27,234 nt of DNA from CAIYHK01 sp964638795. GTDB taxonomy: Bacteria; Actinomycetota; Acidimicrobiia; Acidimicrobiales; Ilumatobacteraceae. The position numbers and the translations under genes were made by a program. Shown piece by piece: positions 24,049 through 27,234 of the stretch. The notes below the pieces were generated by a model. That model saw only the letters and a list, made by a program, of their open reading frames with translations, was not told the origin of the DNA and searched no databases. Location of the stretch: assembly GCA_964638795.1 (NCBI GenBank), contig CAZXAX010000024.1:1-27234 (forward strand), in the 5' to 3' direction. Positions within the stretch are counted from its first letter, which is position 1. Every line of letters begins with the position of its first letter.

Positions 24049-24092
24049 GACCAAATTTTGAAGTGGAATTGTTTTCCAGTCCCAAACTAATC

Positions 24093-24114
24093 GCAAAGTT
24101 TCAATAGACTTTGC
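24093..24114. promoter_or_regulatory. Inverted repeat in a divergent intergenic region, possible operator
   Basis: GCAAAGT and ACTTTGC form a perfect 7-bp dyad with an eight-base spacer, between the divergent MopE-repeat and SRPBCC genes. A 22-base dyad of this form would suit a dimeric repressor acting on either gene. No regulator gene is adjacent, so this is tentative. Confidence 0.35.
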
Positions 24115-24143
24115 AACCCTCGGCACGTAAATCTTGGAGAAAT

Positions 24144-24611
24144 ATGGGTAATACAACATTCGATCTGGTACTTGAGCGAGTCGTGCCAATTACGGCTGCA
24201 CAACTTTGGCAAGGATGGACCGATGCCGAAACACTCAAAAAGTGGTTCACGCCCGCACCATGGATCACCTCAGAGGCGGAGATTGAAGCGCGACCGGGAG
24301 GCATTTTCCGCACTGTGATGAATGGCCCCGCTGGCGAACGCAACGAGGGAACGGGATGTGTTCTCGAAGCAGTCAGAGATACACGTTTTGTCTGGACGAG
24401 TGCGCTGTCGCCTGGATTCATCCCGCATGCACGGCCCGAAGAAGGGTTCTTCTTCACTGCAGTAATTGAATTTGAATCCGTTGAACGTGGCACCCTCTAC
24501 CGAGCAACTGTGCGGCATGAGAATGCGACTGATGCACAAACTCATGCCGAGATGGGTTTTGAAGCCGGCTGGGGTGCTGCTCTGGACCAACTTGTGGCGC
24601 TATTCGCCTAA
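24144..24611 (+). CDS. SRPBCC (AHSA1-like) ligand-binding protein
   Basis: This 155-residue START/Bet v1-like cytoplasmic protein has the AHSA1/CalC pattern. VLERVVPITAAQLWQGWTD opens the fold, followed by LKKWFTPAPW, then EIEARPGGIFRTVM, and the final helix has MGFEAGWGAALDQLVALF. Such proteins bind hydrophobic ligands or assist stress responses; no specific ligand can be named. GGAG five bases before ATG 24144 makes this start better than the upstream in-frame TTG at 24111. It is divergent from the MopE-repeat gene and separated by 114 bases from nhaA. Confidence 0.85.
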   Translation: MGNTTFDLVLERVVPITAAQLWQGWTDAETLKKWFTPAPWITSEAEIEARPGGIFRTVMNGPAGERNEGTGCVLEAVRDTRFVWTSALSPGFIPHARPEEGFFFTAVIEFESVERGTLYRATVRHENATDAQTHAEMGFEAGWGAALDQLVALFA

Positions 24612-24725
24612 GAGTTAACTCTCGTTGCCGAGGATTTCGTGTCCCCGTAGTTTGCGCAGATAGGTAGTCTTTAAGAGCTAGTGAAGGTGTGCCGGGAAGT
24701 CTGGTCGGCGAGATCAGGAGAACCC

Positions 24726-25967
24726 ATGAGCAAAACACCACGCCAAAACCCTTCGGTGGGTGTTCGAACACTTTCGCCACTGCGGGATTTCCTCCACAAA
24801 GAAGCCGCTGGTGCAGTGTTACTCGCACTGGGTGCATTGGTTGCTCTGATCTGGGCGAATTCGCCTTGGGCTGGGTCCTACGAAAGTTTCTGGCACAGTA
24901 GGACGGCGATCACAGTTGCTGGGCACAGCCTTGAACTTGACCTTCGGCATTGGGTTAATGACGGCTTGATGACGATCTTTTTTCTCGTTGTAGGTCTCGA
25001 GATCAAGCGCGAGATTACTCACGGTCATCTCGCAAATCGTCGCGCCGCGTTACTTCCGGGAGTCGCTGCTCTTGGCGGAATGTTGGTGCCAGCGCTTGTG
25101 TATCTTGCCATCGCTGGAACCGTCGCTCCGCGGGGCTGGGCCATTCCGGTGGCAACCGATATCGCCCTCGCAGTTGGAGTGCTGTCGGTTGCAGGTGGTC
25201 GGGTGCCATCATCCCTACGCGCATTTCTGCTCGGCCTTGCGATTGTTGATGACATCGGAGCAATCATCATCATTGCAGCGGTTTACTCAACTGGCGTGAC
25301 TGTTGGTTGGTTAGCTGCAGCGGTAGTCGGTGTGGCAGCAACCCTTCTCGTTCAGCGAATTCAAGTTCAAACGGTGTTTGTTTATGTTGTGATCGGAGTG
25401 GTGATTTGGCTCGGGCTATACGAAGGGGGAGTACATCCAACTCTTGCTGGCGTAGCAATGGGACTACTTGCGCCGTCCTCGCCGCGTCAACAAGTAGAGC
25501 TAATCGATATCGAAGAAATCTCGGATGTCACTGCGGCGGAATCGGCGATAGCAGCAAGTAAGAGTGCTCGAGCATCAGTTTCTGTAGTGGAATGGCTTCA
25601 ACACATGTTGCATCCTTGGACCAGTTTTGTCATCGTGCCCGTATTCGCTTTAGCGAACAGTGGAATCGAAATCTCTGTTGACTCAATTCAAGATGCCGCT
25701 GGCTCAGCAGTCACGTGGGGTGTGTTCACAGGATTGCTGCTTGGAAAGCCTTTGGGGATTTTTATTGCAACGCAGATGGCCTCGAGGTCTGGCATTGCTG
25801 ATCTTCCTAGTGGTTCATCGTCGCGACAGATACTCGGTGCAGGTACTGCTGCTGGAATCGGCTTCACCGTTGCAATTTTCATCACCGAACTCGCTCTGCC
25901 CAATGCAACCGACCAGGCCAATGCCAAGCTTGCAATTCTCTTTGCATCAGTGATTGCCGCTTGCGTC
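24726..25967 (+). CDS. nhaA: Na+/H+ antiporter NhaA (3' end lost in an N gap)
   Basis: NhaA exchanges external protons for internal sodium in the cytoplasmic membrane. The 414 codons present cover nearly the whole protein: FHKEAAG-like start (FLHKEAAGAVLL), FFLVVGLEIKREI, VATDIALAVGVLS with Asp145, LAIVDDIGAII with the ion-binding Asp175-Asp176 pair, LYEGGVHPTLAGVAMGLLAP, FALANSGIEI, LLLGKPLGIF with the conserved Lys, and AAGIGFTVAIFI. AGGAG five bases before ATG 24726 fixes the start. The frame runs into the Ns at 25968 while still in the last helix (LAILFASVIAACV), so only about one or two dozen residues are probably missing. Confidence 0.95.
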
Positions 25968-26067
25968 NNNNNNNNNNNNNNNNNNNNNNNNNNNNNNNNN
26001 NNNNNNNNNNNNNNNNNNNNNNNNNNNNNNNNNNNNNNNNNNNNNNNNNNNNNNNNNNNNNNNNNNN
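25968..26067. other. 100-N scaffold gap hiding real sequence
   Basis: This is a placeholder of exactly 100 Ns. The flanks share no overlap. Sequence before it is the end of nhaA and sequence after it is the end of a YhhN-like gene, so the true gap must contain the NhaA C-terminus and most of the YhhN-like gene, probably several hundred bases. Confidence 0.9.
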
Positions 26068-26238
26068 GGGGCGATAGCGAGCGGGTCAGTGGTGGCGATC
26101 GCTGGAGCAGTTAGCTTCATGATTTCGGACTCGCTGATTGCTGAGCGCCGCTTTGTAAACGAACAAAAGTGGCATCCAGTGGCAATCATGGTGACTTATC
26201 ACTTTGCGCTCGCGGGTTTGGCCCTCAGCCTTCTCTAG
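26068..26238 (+). CDS. YhhN-family (lysoplasmalogenase-like) membrane protein, C-terminal fragment
   Basis: These are the last 56 residues of a membrane protein whose 5' part lies in the N gap. FMISDSLIAERRFVN and the following VTYHFALAGLAL resemble the C-terminal helices of the YhhN/TMEM86 family, whose members include lysoplasmalogenases: a conserved Ser-Asp at a helix start, Arg-Phe, and Tyr-His in the last helix. The frame differs from that of nhaA, so it is not its continuation. Assignment from a fragment is moderate. It ends 103 bases before the next gene. Confidence 0.6.
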   Translation, partial: GAIASGSVVAIAGAVSFMISDSLIAERRFVNEQKWHPVAIMVTYHFALAGLALSLL

Positions 26239-26341
26239 TTACGCGCGCAATCAGTGATGTTTGTGCCTAGTGGCAGGGCAACTTTCGTTGAAGGCTGTGT
26301 ATGTAGCGAAGTTTGTTGCTGCAACCTGAGGAGGACGTCTG

Positions 26342-26767
26342 ATGAGAAGCGTCAAGTACAAACCGCGTTGGATTTTTGCAACGGCGATGGTCGTTGGTCT
26401 GGGCGTCACGAGTCCAAGCCCTGCAAACGCAGCCTTGCCACGGGTGGAACGCGATTCGGGTGCATTCGTGCGGCTGGTCGGTAATCCGAGTGAAGGTACA
26501 GCGAAGTTTCAGTTTGGCTGGGCCGAAGATACGGATGCCTCCAATGCTGCTGGCTATTGGATTGGCTTGTATGACGAGACCAATCTTCGGTACGTATGGT
26601 CCTATGACACTGGGCCAAAAGATCTTCCTTCGAAGTTTTTCCGTAATGCCAAGCCAACACCAGAGTTACCGAATGGTGAGTACAAAGTGGTGTTTTTCGT
26701 GCGCGGAACGTACGGTCCGGAGACAAACATCGCGGACATTGAATTGTTCTTTACTGTGAACGCCTAA
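26342..26767 (+). CDS. Secreted protein of unknown function
   Basis: This 141-residue protein has a Sec signal peptide: basic MRSVKYKPR, a hydrophobic core (about 11-22) and cleavage expected after PANA (about residue 30). The mature part (about 110 residues) is rich in aromatic residues and short strands (FQFGWAEDTDA, YWIGLYDETNLRYVWSYD, NGEYKVVFFVRGTYG), suggesting a beta-sandwich. A close reading recalls eukaryotic-like beta-sandwich domains with the phrase WIGLYD, but I do not recognise a named family. AGGAGG nine bases before the ATG is a strong ribosome site. It sits nine bases upstream of a membrane protein gene and is probably co-transcribed with it. Confidence 0.8.
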   Translation: MRSVKYKPRWIFATAMVVGLGVTSPSPANAALPRVERDSGAFVRLVGNPSEGTAKFQFGWAEDTDASNAAGYWIGLYDETNLRYVWSYDTGPKDLPSKFFRNAKPTPELPNGEYKVVFFVRGTYGPETNIADIELFFTVNA

Positions 26768-26776
26768 TCTGACGAG

Positions 26777-27217
26777 ATGAAGGCATCCCGCCTGGGTTTG
26801 GTTGCGAACTGGCTATTGGTTGGTTTGCCAATCGGACTTGCTTGGCTGATCATTTGGTCCGGCATGGTTGAGACAAGCCCCACAACGGATGACAACCTGC
26901 GTGTGCGGGGATGGGAGTCAGTGCTGCGCGAGTTGCCAGCGACGGTTCCATTCGTTGCTGTTGGTTTTATTGGAATCCTCATTGGAACTCTGGCTGCGCG
27001 CTCAGGCGCGATGACATCAGGATTGCGAGCCATTCGACTGCACTCAATTGTATTGGTGGTCGTGTTGTTGATCGTGCTCGGTGGGAGTGCGGACAACATA
27101 ATGACGACTCGATCGGCATCGGTTAAGTGGCTTCTGTTTCCAATTGAAGTTGGAATACCGCTTGGTTGTTATCTTCTGGCGAAGTCATGTGTGGCTCGCG
27201 CGCAACCTGCGCGTTGA
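26777..27217 (+). CDS. Small four-helix membrane protein of unknown function
   Basis: This 146-residue protein has hydrophobic segments at about 8-29, 56-74, 88-103 and 117-134, giving four likely helices. Between TM1 and TM2 lies a polar, probably external, loop of about 25 residues. No family is recognised. The start is ATG 26777, nine bases after the preceding stop, with only a weak purine stretch (GACGAG) upstream. It likely forms an operon with the secreted protein before it. The remaining 17 bases of the window show nothing. Confidence 0.75.
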   Translation: MKASRLGLVANWLLVGLPIGLAWLIIWSGMVETSPTTDDNLRVRGWESVLRELPATVPFVAVGFIGILIGTLAARSGAMTSGLRAIRLHSIVLVVVLLIVLGGSADNIMTTRSASVKWLLFPIEVGIPLGCYLLAKSCVARAQPAR

Positions 27218-27234
27218 CAAAATGGTGGAGCTGG

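Noticed and set aside
24038..24085. Longer N-terminus of the MopE-repeat protein from TTG 24085
   Set aside because: No ribosome site precedes it, whereas GTG 24037 has AGGGG at good spacing and leaves a normal export-signal N-terminus.
24611..24622. 12-bp palindrome AGAGTTAACTCT after the SRPBCC gene as a terminator
   Set aside because: A loopless palindrome without GC stem or T tract does not make a convincing terminator.
25968..26114. NhaA reading frame extended through the Ns to 26114
   Set aside because: The post-gap residues in that frame do not resemble NhaA, and another frame encodes a membrane-protein C-terminus. The extension is an artefact of placeholder length.

Overview
The window looks like a scaffold from a metagenome-assembled or draft genome of a mid-GC (about half G+C by eye) actinobacterium. 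A member of the Acidimicrobiia is my best guess. Support comes from a mycobacterial-type MenB, a group II truncated haemoglobin O, a Ddn-like deazaflavin (F420) nitroreductase, FtsE/FtsX, and the density of crotonase, SDR and acyl-CoA dehydrogenase paralogues. The taxonomic call is inference. There are two 100-N placeholder gaps (10631-10730 and 25968-26067). The first is artificial: its flanks share the same 55 bases, and closing it restores one intact reading frame. The second hides real sequence: the NhaA gene runs into it and a different gene, a YhhN-like fragment, comes out.

Layout. 1-2689 (+): the end of ftsE, ftsX, a crotonase and truncated haemoglobin O. 2686-5274 (-): a tight operon of menB, a SpoU-type RNA methyltransferase and purU. 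5363-6058 (+): a VIT1/CCC1 metal transporter with a terminator. 6205-9450 (+): an operon for a nitrate/sulfonate/taurine-class ABC importer (lipoprotein, ATPase, permease) ending in a dual-specificity-type phosphatase, behind a near-consensus sigma-70 promoter. 9529-10997 (+): a strongly codon-biased amidohydrolase with a strong terminator. 11034-12233 (-): a PQQ-type sugar dehydrogenase-like lipoprotein.

12346-22465 is a catabolic block, almost all on the + strand: aldehyde dehydrogenase, two SDRs, a crotonase, two more SDRs, an omega-amidase on the opposite strand, then cytochrome P450, its [3Fe-4S]-type ferredoxin and two unlike acyl-CoA dehydrogenase subunits. The content suggests oxidation of a hydrophobic substrate: P450 hydroxylation, alcohol and aldehyde oxidation, then CoA-thioester beta-oxidation. 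The substrate cannot be read from the sequence. 22466-24037 (-) holds a Ddn-like protein and an exported Asp-rich MopE-repeat protein. 24144-27217 (+) holds an SRPBCC protein, NhaA, the YhhN-like fragment, a secreted protein and a small membrane protein.

No tRNA, rRNA, CRISPR array or insertion sequence was seen. No stretch over 300 bases lacks a gene. The most notable points are the P450/acyl-CoA dehydrogenase/SDR block as a possible undescribed pathway, the unusually codon-biased amidohydrolase, a six-codon leader ORF coupled to the P450, crotonases lacking the usual catalytic glutamates, the duplicated MopE-type protein, and three convergent gene pairs whose ends touch, overlap or nearly meet.
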